A stretch of 64,000 nucleotides of DNA from Anaerocolumna aminovalerica (GTDB lineage: Bacteria; Bacillota; Clostridia; Lachnospirales; Lachnospiraceae): assembly GCF_900115365.1 (NCBI RefSeq), contig NZ_FOWD01000024.1, forward strand, positions 1-64,000. The letters run 5' to 3'. Shown here in pieces: positions 1-7,901 of the stretch (within the stretch, counting starts at the first letter, position 1; each line of letters begins with the position of its first letter). The position numbers and the translations under genes are program-made. Under the pieces are notes generated by a model. The model searched no databases, was not told where the DNA came from, and was given only the letters and a program-made list of their open reading frames with translations.

Positions 1-164
1 TTTTGAGGAAGTGTTAAAAGAAAGTGAATAATATCTGTAAAAGCTAACTTCCTCGTTCTTGAAAATGCTGAGTTGTTTACTCTGTGTTGTTCAATAAACT
101 CACTAGAAGTAAGAAGAGTATTCATTTCTTGAAAAAAATCCTTTAAGTTATTACGAATAGACAT
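1..164 (-). CDS. IS4-type transposase, N-terminal fragment (cut by window edge)
   Basis: An open frame starts at an ATG at 164 behind a strong GGAGGG ribosome-binding site and runs off the left edge. About 54 residues are visible, beginning MSIRNNLKDFF. The segment around residues 40-54 (RKLAFTDIIHFLLTLPQ) resembles the conserved N-terminal region of IS4-family transposases, where an R-L-F/I-L motif precedes the catalytic DDE domain. The DDE domain itself lies outside the window, so activity cannot be judged. Identification rests on this short segment plus a possible terminal repeat at 288-306. Confidence 0.6.
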   Translation of the reverse strand, partial: MSIRNNLKDFFQEMNTLLTSSEFIEQHRVNNSAFSRTRKLAFTDIIHFLLTLPQ

Positions 165-287
165 AAAAATCCCTCCAAAATTTAATAGATAAAATGTATC
201 TAATAAAATTTTGAAGGGAACATTTGTTTGTCAATTCGCATTTTAACCAAAACACCTATAAATAAATATACAATATGACGGTAGTGT

Positions 288-306
288 CCTTAAGTTGACG
301 ACATTG
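288..306 (-). repeat. Possible IS terminal inverted repeat (right end)
   Basis: Read outward-in on the minus strand, this stretch begins CAATGTCGTCAACTTAAGG and sits about 120 nt upstream of the transposase start, as an IS4-type left terminal repeat would. The partner end is outside the window. It ends only ten bases from the stop codon of the neighbouring hydrolase, which suggests the element inserted right beside that gene. Confidence 0.35.
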
Positions 307-315
307 AGCGTCCTA

Positions 316-1236
316 CTACGCTAAATTTTTATTAATCCAATTATGTACATCTTCCATTATTTCATGAGAATTTAACTCTTGCAATAATTCGTGTCTGCAT
401 TCAGGGTATAGTTTCCAAGACATTTTATTAAAGTTTAATTTTTCGTACGTGGAAATTAACTGTTGGATTTCGGCACCATAACCGCCAACAGGATCCTTAT
501 CACCTGAAATAATATACAATGGAAGGTCAGCTCTTGTTTTGCTCATGAGTGATGGTTTTGAAGCTTGTAGTGATAGTTTTATAAGATCTATATAAAAACT
601 TATAGTACAGATAAAACCACAATAAGGATCATGGATGTATGCGCCTACAGCGTTATTATCCCTTGATAACCAATCGAAGGAGGTTCGGGTGGATAAGGAT
701 GTATAAAGTTTTGAGCCGAATAATAGGTTGTTCATAAACTGGGATTGATGCATAGGTCCGTTAAATAATTTTACAATATGTGCAAGAAAAAAACCTGCTT
801 TTGCTTTTAAACTTGGCGGACAGGTTGTTCCGCACAAAATAACACCATCCAGATTATCCTCTTGCTGTATTACATTACGGGCAATTAGAGAACCCATACT
901 GTGACCGAACAAAAAGAGTTTATGAGAACGTTTATTTTTCATAACAAAATGAAGAACTTCCAAAGCATCTTCAACTACTAATTTATGTCCGTTAGATGTA
1001 CTGTAAAAACCTAATTCCTTTATCATTTTATCTCTTCCGTGTCCTCTATGGTCATAGAGATATACATCCATTCCATTAGTGCATAAATACTCAGCAAAGT
1101 TATGGTAACGGTTACAATGTTCGGCCATTCCATGTAATAGGAGGATACTTGCTTTTGGTTCTTGAGAACTGAAATAATGGTATAATATGGTTTTGTGGTT
1201 GTCTTTTTGTATGATAATATCTTTGTTAACTTCCAT
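316..1236 (-). CDS. Alpha/beta hydrolase, monoacylglycerol lipase / lysophospholipase family
   Basis: Predicted serine hydrolase of 306 residues acting on lipid esters such as monoglycerides or lysophospholipids. An oxyanion-hole HG lies at residues 35-36 (LLLHGMAEH), the nucleophile Ser113 in GHSMG (111-115), then a later Asp in SGDKDPVGG and His in ECRHELL, completing the triad. The DHRGHG motif near 62-67 is typical of the MGL family. No signal peptide is seen, so it is probably cytosolic. The ATG at 1236 was chosen because GGAAGGAT precedes it at good spacing; a 28-residue upstream extension is possible but has no ribosome-binding site. Its 3' end abuts the IS fragment. Substrate is inferred from family only. 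Confidence 0.82.
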   Translation of the reverse strand: MEVNKDIIIQKDNHKTILYHYFSSQEPKASILLLHGMAEHCNRYHNFAEYLCTNGMDVYLYDHRGHGRDKMIKELGFYSTSNGHKLVVEDALEVLHFVMKNKRSHKLFLFGHSMGSLIARNVIQQEDNLDGVILCGTTCPPSLKAKAGFFLAHIVKLFNGPMHQSQFMNNLLFGSKLYTSLSTRTSFDWLSRDNNAVGAYIHDPYCGFICTISFYIDLIKLSLQASKPSLMSKTRADLPLYIISGDKDPVGGYGAEIQQLISTYEKLNFNKMSWKLYPECRHELLQELNSHEIMEDVHNWINKNLA

Positions 1237-1358
1237 GTTCACTATCCTTCCTTTTAACAGGCAATTATATATTTTTTTTAAATAGAGCTGCTTTAAATTT
1301 ATTATACCTCTAATTTTCAAAAAAGCAATTTTATTCCAGTGAAACGTTGAAAATGTTA

Positions 1359-1392
1359 TTGTAGAATTCGATAAAACATAGTATAATTCTAC
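1359..1392 (+). promoter_or_regulatory. Sigma-A promoter with flanking inverted repeat, upstream of amidase
   Basis: TTGTAG (1359-1364) and TATAAT (1382-1387) are separated by 17 nt. An inverted repeat, GTAGAATT at 1361-1368 and AATTCTAC at 1385-1392, brackets the core promoter and could be a repressor operator. Confidence 0.6.
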
Positions 1393-1410
1393 ATATCAGG
1401 GGGAAAATAA

Positions 1411-2559
1411 ATGAACGATCAACGACTAAAGCTTTTAGCAATTCATAGTTTAACGATTATGTTGGTAGTTATAGTGATAGCTATCGCTATTTCGCCGAGC
1501 AATCAACAAAAAATTTATGCAGATGAGAATATTAATAAAAGCAAATCAGATGATTCTAAAAATATACAATTAGAAGTAGAAGTTATTACAGATGGAATTA
1601 TTTCAAAGGATGAGCTAAAAGGCAATACATTAGGAGATAAATACCTTGTAATAAAAAAAGATGAAAAATCGCTGTTTCCTGTGAATTTTCAGGATTATTA
1701 TATGGACCGCAGTATTGAAATAACGGTAAAAGGTTTGAAGGATAAAACTTTTTATGATTCTTCGATTCTTCGTGTGAATGGGGACAAAACCTTTGTGGGA
1801 TTACCTGCTATAACTGAAGAAGAAACTCTAGATTTTGTAAAAAGTTTTCATATAAACTATACAAAAAGTGAGACAACAGGACTTTACACAGCGGTTATTT
1901 ATATAACTTTTAATAATATATATGCAAGCTTGGTGTATCAGGATGATGAAAATATATATATTGATTTAAGGCGTCCAAAAGATGTATATGATAAAATTAT
2001 AGTGGTGGATGCTGGTCATGGCGGCACAGATCCTGGTACATATTCACAGGGTGAAGAATATTATGAAAAGGAAATTAATCTAAGTATTGTACTATATTTG
2101 CAGGAGTTACTGGACAGGGAAGATATTAAAGTATATTATACAAGAACTTCCGATGAAACAATTTTCTTAAACCCAAGAGTTTATTTTGCTAATGATGTAG
2201 AAGCAGATTTTTTCATTAGTATTCATTGTAATGGAAATGAATCTTCCGAACCAAGGGGAGGGGAAGTTTTATATAATGATATTAAGCTGGATAATGGTTT
2301 TACTTCAGAACAATTAGCACAAATATGTTTGGATGAACTTATTAGTGTGACACATAATGTAAATCGTGGGCTTGTAAAAGAAGAAGAAGTGATTATTGTG
2401 AAAAAAGCTAAAATGCCCATGGCTTTATTAGAAGTGGGCTTTATGTCAAATACAGAAGAAATGGACTTTTTAGCTAAGGAAAGAAACAGAAGAGACATAG
2501 CAAAGGGAATACATAAAGCTATTATGAAAGCCTATGAGGAGTTAGAAAATTATAATTAG
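1411..2559 (+). CDS. N-acetylmuramoyl-L-alanine amidase (Amidase_3), membrane-anchored
   Basis: Cleaves the amide bond between muramic acid and the stem peptide of peptidoglycan outside the membrane. The 382 residues start with a signal anchor (about 10-29), then an unassigned region to about 190, then an Amidase_3 domain to the end. Expected zinc/catalytic residues are visible: His203 in GHGG, Glu221 in KEIN, His272 in SIHCN and Glu341 in LEVGFMSN. CwlD of spore cortex formation is a relative, but CwlD is shorter, so the symbol is left open. The start ATG follows GGGGG. It is followed 19 nt later by rdgB, probably in one transcript. Confidence 0.88.
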   Translation: MNDQRLKLLAIHSLTIMLVVIVIAIAISPSNQQKIYADENINKSKSDDSKNIQLEVEVITDGIISKDELKGNTLGDKYLVIKKDEKSLFPVNFQDYYMDRSIEITVKGLKDKTFYDSSILRVNGDKTFVGLPAITEEETLDFVKSFHINYTKSETTGLYTAVIYITFNNIYASLVYQDDENIYIDLRRPKDVYDKIIVVDAGHGGTDPGTYSQGEEYYEKEINLSIVLYLQELLDREDIKVYYTRTSDETIFLNPRVYFANDVEADFFISIHCNGNESSEPRGGEVLYNDIKLDNGFTSEQLAQICLDELISVTHNVNRGLVKEEEVIIVKKAKMPMALLEVGFMSNTEEMDFLAKERNRRDIAKGIHKAIMKAYEELENYN

Positions 2560-2578
2560 GCAGCAGACAGGAGATACT

Positions 2579-3172
2579 ATGAAACGAATTATTTTTGCCA
2601 CAACCAATGAAGGAAAAATGAAAGAAATAAAGGCTATATTAAGTGATTTGAATGTTGAGATTGTTTCCTTAAAGGAAGCTGGAATTCATGTGAATATAGT
2701 AGAAGATGGGGAAACTTTTGAAGAGAATGCAATAATAAAGGCAAAAACAATTATGGAATTAACAGGAGAAATTGTTTTGGCAGATGACTCCGGTCTGGAG
2801 GTGGATGCGATGGACAAGGCTCCGGGTATCTATTCTGCCAGATTTCTTGGTGAAGATACTTCATACGATATAAAAAATCAACATATTTTGGATAAGTTAA
2901 AAGATGTAGAACAAGAAAACAGAAGTGCCAGGTTTGTTTGTGTAATTGCATGTGCCATGCCGAATGGTGAAATTTTGACAAAAAGAGCTACTATTGAAGG
3001 CTTTATAGGATATGAAATTACAGGAAGTAACGGCTTTGGTTATGATCCTATATTCTGGGTACCGGAATTTCATAATACATTAGCACAGTTATCATTAGAG
3101 CAAAAGAATGAAATTAGCCATAGAGGGAAAGCTTTAACGGAAATGAGAGAAGAATTAAGGAAAAAACTATAA
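2579..3172 (+). CDS. rdgB: XTP/dITP diphosphatase (RdgB/HAM1 family)
   Basis: House-cleaning pyrophosphatase that hydrolyses non-canonical purine nucleoside triphosphates (XTP, dITP, ITP) to monophosphates. Length of 197 residues is standard. The N-terminal FATTNEGKMKEI gives the (T/S)xNxxK nucleotide motif, ADDSGLEVDA supplies the metal-binding acidic residues, and GFGYDPIF with SHRGKA near the C terminus are family signatures. It lies just downstream of the amidase and upstream of a phosphoesterase, an arrangement seen in many Clostridia (rdgB next to yfcE/ysnB). Confidence 0.95.
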   Translation: MKRIIFATTNEGKMKEIKAILSDLNVEIVSLKEAGIHVNIVEDGETFEENAIIKAKTIMELTGEIVLADDSGLEVDAMDKAPGIYSARFLGEDTSYDIKNQHILDKLKDVEQENRSARFVCVIACAMPNGEILTKRATIEGFIGYEITGSNGFGYDPIFWVPEFHNTLAQLSLEQKNEISHRGKALTEMREELRKKL

Positions 3173-3231
3173 AAAGAATTTGCAGACATTATTGGAACCA
3201 GTGAATCAGAACTGCTAAGTAGTTTCTGTAA

Positions 3232-3267
3232 AAATATGATAGTTAAGCCGGAGGGTTTATCATATTT
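3232..3267 (+). other. Hairpin between rdgB and phosphoesterase gene
   Basis: AAATATGATA (3232-3241) pairs with TATCATATTT (3258-3267) around a 16-nt loop. There is no clear T-run, so it is either a weak terminator or an mRNA processing or stability structure. Confidence 0.4.
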
Positions 3268-3330
3268 CGTATCGGATTTTATTTATTATTTAAGATGCCC
3301 CTCCGTGGCATCATGGTTGGAAGAGTGAAT

Positions 3331-3813
3331 ATGAAAATTTTAATTGTAAGTGATTCTCACGGAAGAATGAATAATCTAATAAAGGTTATAGATAAGGTTA
3401 AACCCATAGATTTAATGCTGCATCTTGGGGATTTTGAAGGCAATGAGGATTTAATAAGGGAGATTGCACCTTGTAATGTTGAGATGGTTAGTGGCAATAA
3501 TGATTATTACACTAATTTAGAGAAAGAAAAAGTAATTAAATTAGGTAACCATACTGTATTTTTAGCTCATGGACACAGGTATGGTGTTAATTTTAGAACA
3601 GATTATATAAAAGAAGCAGCACTAGAACATAAAGCGGATATAGCCATATTTGGACATACTCACCGCCCTTTAATTGACTTATCAGGTAGTGTATGGACAA
3701 TAAATCCGGGAAGCATTTCCCAGCCAAGGCAAGAGGGTGCAGTTCCAACTTTTATTATTATGGACATAGATAAGGATGGAAGGGCACATTTTACTTTAAA
3801 CTATCTAAAATAA
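3331..3813 (+). CDS. Metallophosphoesterase, YfcE/MJ0936 family
   Basis: Calcineurin-like phosphodiesterase of 160 residues. The dinuclear metal-site motifs appear in order: SDSHGRM at the N terminus, HLGDFEG, GNNDYY, AHGHRYG and FGHTHRP, followed by the family-typical NPGSIS. The substrate is unknown; family members act on small phosphodiesters in vitro. The ATG at 3331 follows GGAAGAG; an upstream in-frame ATG at 3295 lacks a ribosome-binding site and adds unconserved residues. It is probably co-transcribed with rdgB. Confidence 0.9.
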   Translation: MKILIVSDSHGRMNNLIKVIDKVKPIDLMLHLGDFEGNEDLIREIAPCNVEMVSGNNDYYTNLEKEKVIKLGNHTVFLAHGHRYGVNFRTDYIKEAALEHKADIAIFGHTHRPLIDLSGSVWTINPGSISQPRQEGAVPTFIIMDIDKDGRAHFTLNYLK

Positions 3814-3920
3814 AGGGATAAGTGTGATTTCTTCAGGGCATAATATACCTGATTTATCCCTTAAATTAAGGTGGTGGAAGTATTTACCTATATGTTTTTT
3901 AAAAAAGTTTAAAAAAGTTG

Positions 3921-3949
3921 TTGACATTAAAGTAAGTCTATTATATAAT
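3921..3949 (+). promoter_or_regulatory. Perfect consensus sigma-A promoter of tRNA operon
   Basis: TTGACA at 3921-3926 and TATAAT at 3944-3949 with a 17-nt spacer, both boxes matching consensus exactly, 40 bp upstream of the first of seven tRNA genes. Strong unregulated initiation is expected. Confidence 0.9.
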
Positions 3950-3989
3950 GATTCTTGCGTCACGAGAGAGACGAAAAAACACTGGAAAA

Positions 3990-4064
3990 CGGGGTGTGGC
4001 TCAGCTTGGCTAGAGCGCTTGATTTGGGATCAAGAGGTCGCAGGTTCGAATCCTGTCACCCCGA
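3990..4064 (+). tRNA. tRNA-Pro (anticodon TGG)
   Basis: Acceptor CGGGGTG pairs with CACCCCG. The anticodon stem CTTGA/TCAAG encloses a loop with TGG. The T-arm GGTTCGAATCC is present. No 3' CCA is encoded. It is the first gene of the seven-tRNA operon. Confidence 0.95.
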
Positions 4065-4163
4065 TTTGTACAAGCCGAGTTGAATGATTTGTACAATGTA
4101 ATTAAATGCAGTATGAATAAGTTACACAAAGCTTCATAATAATTCTATGTAAAGAGTTTATGT

Positions 4164-4234
4164 GCGGGTGTAGTTCAATGGTAGAACACTAGCCTTCCAA
4201 GCTAGATACGTGGGTTCGATTCCCATCACCCGCT
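4164..4234 (+). tRNA. tRNA-Gly (anticodon TCC)
   Basis: Acceptor GCGGGTG pairs with CACCCGC. The anticodon stem CTAGC/GCTAG has TCC in the loop. The T-arm GGGTTCGATTCCC is intact. CCA is not encoded. Confidence 0.95.
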
Positions 4235-4260
4235 TGATGTGCGTATTTGCATATCGAAAT

Positions 4261-4334
4261 GTGCTAGTAGCTCAGTTGGATAGAGCAACGGCCTTCTAAG
4301 CCGTGTGTCGGGGGTTCGAATCCCTTCTGGCACA
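4261..4334 (+). tRNA. tRNA-Arg (anticodon TCT)
   Basis: Acceptor GTGCTAG pairs with CTGGCAC. The anticodon stem ACGGC/GCCGT carries TCT, so it reads AGA/AGG codons, abundant in this AT-rich genome. CCA is not encoded. Confidence 0.95.
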
Positions 4335-4342
4335 TTTTATAT

Positions 4343-4417
4343 GGTGGGTATAGCGCAGTTGGTTAGCGCGCCAGATTGTGGCTCTGGAGGCCAAGGGTTC
4401 GAATCCCTTTATCCACC
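4343..4417 (+). tRNA. tRNA-His (anticodon GTG)
   Basis: The anticodon stem CCAGA/TCTGG encloses GTG. An extra 5' G at 4343 faces C at the discriminator position 4417, the G-1:C73 identity pair of bacterial tRNA-His. Confidence 0.95.
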
Positions 4418-4446
4418 CTGGTAATTAAAATTGCCTTAATTATTAA

Positions 4447-4518
4447 TGGGCTGTCGCCAAGCGGTAAGGCACAGGACTTTGACTCCTGCAGTCGCTGGTT
4501 CGAATCCAGCTAGCCCAG
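4447..4518 (+). tRNA. tRNA-Gln (anticodon TTG)
   Basis: Acceptor TGGGCTG pairs with TAGCCCA, with the U1:A72 pair usual for tRNA-Gln. The anticodon stem CAGGA/TCCTG holds TTG. CCA is not encoded. Confidence 0.95.
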
Positions 4519-4577
4519 TTTCTAACTGAATATTGTTAGATAATAGGATGCTTAACTTAATATAGTTAACATCGGAT

Positions 4578-4650
4578 GGGATATTAGCTCAGTCGGTAGA
4601 GCACTTGACTTTTAATCAAGGTGTCCCGGGTTCGAATCCCGGATGTCTCA
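4578..4650 (+). tRNA. tRNA-Lys (anticodon TTT)
   Basis: Acceptor GGGATAT pairs with ATGTCTC with two G:U pairs. The anticodon stem CTTGA/TCAAG carries TTT. The T-arm CGGGTTCGAATCCCG is perfect. Confidence 0.94.
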
Positions 4651-4654
4651 TTTT

Positions 4655-4734
4655 GCGGATGTGGCGGAACTGGCAGACGCGCTAGACTTAGGATCTAGTG
4701 GGATACCGTGGGGGTTCAAGTCCCTTCATCCGCA
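4655..4734 (+). tRNA. tRNA-Leu (anticodon TAG)
   Basis: Acceptor GCGGATG pairs with CATCCGC. The anticodon stem CTAGA/TCTAG holds TAG. The variable region is extended, as in class II tRNAs, but short, giving 80 nt in all. It is the last gene of the operon, followed by a terminator. Confidence 0.93.
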
Positions 4735-4746
4735 TTAATTGATAAG

Positions 4747-4782
4747 CCATATGCAGAGATTTGGATGCATATGGTTTTTTTA
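4747..4782 (+). terminator. Rho-independent terminator of tRNA operon
   Basis: CCATATGC (4747-4754) pairs with GCATATGG (4767-4774), followed at once by a run of seven T. Confidence 0.9.
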
Positions 4783-4835
4783 TTTTATGAGGATTAATTA
4801 TTTGGCGATGTGTAGTAAAATGGAGGATAATCCAA

Positions 4836-5492
4836 ATGAAGGTAACAGTAAATAATATTGAACTTGCATACGAAAAGTTCGGAAATGGTGAACCGCTTAT
4901 ACTTTTGCATGGGAATGGTGAGGACCATCATATATTTGATGTAATTACTAAAAAGTTACAAAAAGATTTTACTGTATATTCTGTTGATAGCAGAAATCAT
5001 GGTGAAAGTACAAAAACCGAAGATTATTCCTATGAAACCATGGCAACAGATATCTATTCATTTATTAATACTCTAAAATTAGGAAAAGTAAATATTGTAG
5101 GCTTTAGCGATGGTGGGATAATTTCATTAATTCTTGCAATGAATCAAAGTGAATGTATAAGAAAAATGGCACTGTTAGGTGTAAATTTAAAACCTGGCGA
5201 TTTTAAGGAAGACAGTTATAGATTTATTAAAGACACCTATGAAGAAACCAAAGATCCTTTATTCAAATTAATGCTAGAACATCCTAATATTGAATTAGCT
5301 GATGTGAAAGCTGTAACCACTCCCACATTAGTTGTAGGGGCAGAACATGATGTGTTTAAGCCGGAGTTATTCGTTAACCTTGCAAACACCTTGCCAAACG
5401 CAGAATTAATAATAATGAATGGGCATGAGCATGATAGCTATATTGTAAATCAAGATATGTTATATCCTGATTTAGTGAAATTTTTTATTTAG
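4836..5492 (+). CDS. Small alpha/beta hydrolase
   Basis: Serine hydrolase fold of 218 residues, somewhat short for the family. Oxyanion motif LLHGNGEDH is at about 23-31, the nucleophile elbow GFSDGG has Ser91, Asp falls in VGAEHDVFKPE, and His in the C-terminal GHEHDSY. The cap region is reduced. No signal peptide. It lies alone between the tRNA operon and an acetyltransferase gene, in a stretch of accessory genes. The substrate cannot be inferred; esterase, lipase or lactonase are all possible. Confidence 0.8.
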   Translation: MKVTVNNIELAYEKFGNGEPLILLHGNGEDHHIFDVITKKLQKDFTVYSVDSRNHGESTKTEDYSYETMATDIYSFINTLKLGKVNIVGFSDGGIISLILAMNQSECIRKMALLGVNLKPGDFKEDSYRFIKDTYEETKDPLFKLMLEHPNIELADVKAVTTPTLVVGAEHDVFKPELFVNLANTLPNAELIIMNGHEHDSYIVNQDMLYPDLVKFFI

Positions 5493-5665
5493 GCATATGA
5501 TGTTATCCGTATAATCTGGTTTTTAAGTGGATTCGCAAATTTATTTTAATTATGATTATCAAGTTGAAAAAGGGGCAAGATTGTTTCTTTTTTAACCTGA
5601 TTTTATATGTTATATTTTATAATGATAAGTTTTTTATACCATATCTTAACAAGGAGGCTTAAAAA

Positions 5666-6172
5666 ATGGAATGTAAAATACGTTCTTGGAGAATAGAAGA
5701 TGCAAAGCATCTGGCAGAGGCTTTAAATAACAAAAAAATTCTTGAAAATTTAAGAGATGGATTACCATATCCATATACAGTAGATGATGCTAAAAACTTT
5801 ATTTCAGCAATGCTAGAAGCGGATAAGGATACAACGTATGCTTTTGCAATCACTGTTGACGATAAGGCAGTAGGAAGTATTGGTGTGTTTCGCAAAGATA
5901 ATATTCATTGTAAAACTGCAGAGATGGGTTATTATATTGCAGAGTCATATTGGGGACAAGGAATTGGAACAAGTGCTGTTAAACAAGTCTGTAAATATAT
6001 TTTTGAAAATACAGATATTATAAGAATTTTTGCGGAACCTTTTGCTCATAACTTGGGATCCTGCCGTATACTTGAAAAATCAGGCTTCGTATATGAGGGC
6101 ACTTTAAGGAAAAATGCTGTGAAAAATGGAATTATTCTTGATATGAAAATGTATTCAAGAGTAAAAGAATAA
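5666..6172 (+). CDS. GNAT family N-acetyltransferase (RimJ/RimL-like)
   Basis: Acetyl-CoA-dependent N-acetyltransferase of 168 residues. The N-terminal IRSWRIEDAKHLAEALN, the mid-protein GYYIAESYWGQGIGTSAVKQV (motif A, acetyl-CoA-binding Q/RxxGxG/A) and the C-terminal NLGSCRILEKSGFVYEGTLRK are typical of the RimJ/RimL branch, which modifies protein N termini or small molecules. The ATG is preceded by AAGGAGG. The substrate is unknown. It shows only subgroup-level similarity to the second GNAT protein at 6716. Confidence 0.88.
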   Translation: MECKIRSWRIEDAKHLAEALNNKKILENLRDGLPYPYTVDDAKNFISAMLEADKDTTYAFAITVDDKAVGSIGVFRKDNIHCKTAEMGYYIAESYWGQGIGTSAVKQVCKYIFENTDIIRIFAEPFAHNLGSCRILEKSGFVYEGTLRKNAVKNGIILDMKMYSRVKE

Positions 6173-6210
6173 TCTATTACATCAGGGGGTAGGCATGTTA
6201 TACAAATCAA

Positions 6211-6599
6211 GAGGTTTTTATTACATCAGATACATTACGAGAACGTAATCTAGGAAAATGTATTGGTAAGTCATTCAATGGCTTAGTAAGAACATGGAAT
6301 GCCAAGAAAAAACTATTGATGACCGAATGTTCTCTGACGCAGAAAGCCGCAGGGATGTTTGGAATAGGCTTCGTCCTTTTTACGATATGATAATGAATAG
6401 CGATGAGGAGAACATAATTATAGTATCTCACGGTGATTCTCTTAGTGTGTTTCATGCTATGTGGTTTGGATTAGAGGTTGAAATGTTAAACCAATGTGGT
6501 TTATTTGGTATGTCCGGAGGGGTAAGTTTTATGCAAAAGAATGAAGATGGTAAACACATTATTAGGCGTTTAAGTGATATGTCTTACATCTCTGAATAA
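6211..6599 (+). pseudogene. Decayed histidine phosphatase (phosphoglycerate mutase-like)
   Basis: Two reading frames together encode the later part of a histidine phosphatase. From 6211 one frame gives EVFITSDTLRERNLGKCIGKSF, matching the family's S(D/S)xxRxxxT / LxExxxG region. From about 6294 the next frame gives CQEKTIDDRMF, then ENIIIVSHGDSLSVF containing the second catalytic His, ending at 6599. The N-terminal segment carrying the catalytic RHG motif is absent and the frames differ by a shift near 6290-6300. The longest intact frame (6294-6599, 101 residues) is therefore unlikely to be functional. Confidence 0.7.
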
Positions 6600-6653
6600 T
6601 CCAAATTCCCTTGCATCAAATTTGAAATCATACCATATGAATTGAAATGGTGT

Positions 6654-6693
6654 GAGAAATGGAGTAGCTTACGGCGATCCATTTCTCTTTTAT
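6654..6693. terminator. Bidirectional rho-independent terminator
   Basis: GAGAAATGGA (6654-6663) pairs with TCCATTTCTC (6678-6687), followed by TTTTAT. It lies between the pseudogene on the plus strand and the GNAT gene ending at 6716 on the minus strand. Confidence 0.75.
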
Positions 6694-6715
6694 CAATTAG
6701 GTGTATGAAGCTAAA

Positions 6716-7279
6716 TCAGACAGAGTCTATAGGCGGTTCAGTATGAGATGCCATTTGTTTATACTCGGCACTTAAAATGCCCATTACAATAATGTCATGC
6801 CAGTTTCCGCCACGATAGAGAGCTTGCCGCAATTGGCCTTCTTGTTTGAAACCAATTTTTTCATACAGATTGATTGCACGTTGATTAAATGAAAATACCT
6901 GTAAAAATACACGGTGCAAATTCAATTCATCAAAAGCGTACCTCAAAATCATAGTAAGAGCGGCTTTGCCAATACCCTTTCCCCACATATCTTTTTCTCC
7001 AATATCAATCACACATTCAGCGGAGCGGTTTTTGGTATCTATATGAATCAGTGATATAATACCTACTGCTTGTCCTGTTTCCTTATATTCAATAATATAT
7101 CCCTTAGCATCAGGCTGACCGGACATTATTTGAATTAGATTTTCTGTATCCTCTAAGGTATAAACATCTAATGCCGGGCTGGTACTATACATCACGTCTA
7201 AATCATTGCGCCAGTTATGATAAACATTAAAATCATTGGGTGATAGTTTACGTAATTTTATGATTTTGTCTTCAAACAT
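6716..7279 (-). CDS. GNAT family N-acetyltransferase (RimJ/RimL-like)
   Basis: Acetyltransferase of 187 residues. It opens with IIKLRKLSPNDFNVYHNWRND, has the acetyl-CoA motif GEKDMWGKGIGKAALTMIL, and the C-terminal FSFNQRAINLYEKIGFKQEGQLRQ, as in ribosomal-protein or polyamine acetyltransferases. It starts at an ATG preceded by AAAGGAGGG and overlaps the end of the tetR gene by 8 nt, so the two are translationally coupled and share the promoter and palindrome upstream of tetR. This makes it the likely regulated target of that repressor. The substrate is unknown; detoxification of a small molecule is an inference from the arrangement. Confidence 0.87.
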   Translation of the reverse strand: MFEDKIIKLRKLSPNDFNVYHNWRNDLDVMYSTSPALDVYTLEDTENLIQIMSGQPDAKGYIIEYKETGQAVGIISLIHIDTKNRSAECVIDIGEKDMWGKGIGKAALTMILRYAFDELNLHRVFLQVFSFNQRAINLYEKIGFKQEGQLRQALYRGGNWHDIIVMGILSAEYKQMASHTEPPIDSV

Positions 7280-7889
7280 CTGCTTGCCCTCCTTTATATA
7301 AAAATGCTGTTAATATATCTTCTAATAAATCAAACAATTTTTCACAATTTATGTTTTTGGAATATTGGTAATAGTGATGGAGCATTATACCATCAATAGC
7401 TGAAATCAAGAACTGGGATAAAATTACTTTATCTATTTGTTCACTAAATTCCCCCAGTTCAATTCCGGTATCAATAAATGATTGAATATCAGAAGAAAGA
7501 ACCTCATGCCTTTCGCAAAGATAGGGAGTATCTATAGCAGAATGCGAAAGAAAAAATTCGGATTTTGCACGTACTAAACTCACTTTATCTTCTTCAATGG
7601 TTAAAGCCATTTCCTGCAACCATTTTTTTAGTTGTGGCAGCAGTGGTCTTTTGGGGTCCGGACGCAAAAAACGGTTGTGTGGTAAAGAGTCATCATACCG
7701 TAAAGCGGCTAGAAATACGGCATCTATATTTTCAAAATGCGCATACAATCCCCCTCTCGAAATATTTGACATTTCCATAATATCTTGCATAGTGGCATTA
7801 GAATATCCTTTTTCAGCAAAAACGTTGACGGCTGCTTTGGCGATTTTCATCTTACGTTCTTCCAAATATTTATCACTAACTTGGGGCAT
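7272..7889 (-). CDS. TetR family transcriptional repressor
   Basis: Repressor of 205 residues. The N-terminal helix-turn-helix is clear: KIAKAAVNVFAEKGYSNATM followed by DIMEMSNISRGGLYAHFENID. The C-terminal ligand domain is variable and alpha-helical. The ATG at 7889 lies ten nt after AAAGGAGG; an ATG three codons upstream is too close to the ribosome-binding site. A perfect TTGACA-17-TATAAT promoter and a 48-bp palindrome lie directly upstream, so tight autorepression is likely. The downstream overlapping acetyltransferase is probably induced with it. The ligand is unknown. Confidence 0.88.
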   Translation of the reverse strand: MPQVSDKYLEERKMKIAKAAVNVFAEKGYSNATMQDIMEMSNISRGGLYAHFENIDAVFLAALRYDDSLPHNRFLRPDPKRPLLPQLKKWLQEMALTIEEDKVSLVRAKSEFFLSHSAIDTPYLCERHEVLSSDIQSFIDTGIELGEFSEQIDKVILSQFLISAIDGIMLHHYYQYSKNINCEKLFDLLEDILTAFLYKGGQADV

Positions 7890-7901
7890 AATTTTCATTC
7901 C

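Noticed and set aside
3824-4087. Open frame across the first tRNA
   Set aside because: It overlaps the promoter and tRNA-Pro and has no homology; it is a chance frame.
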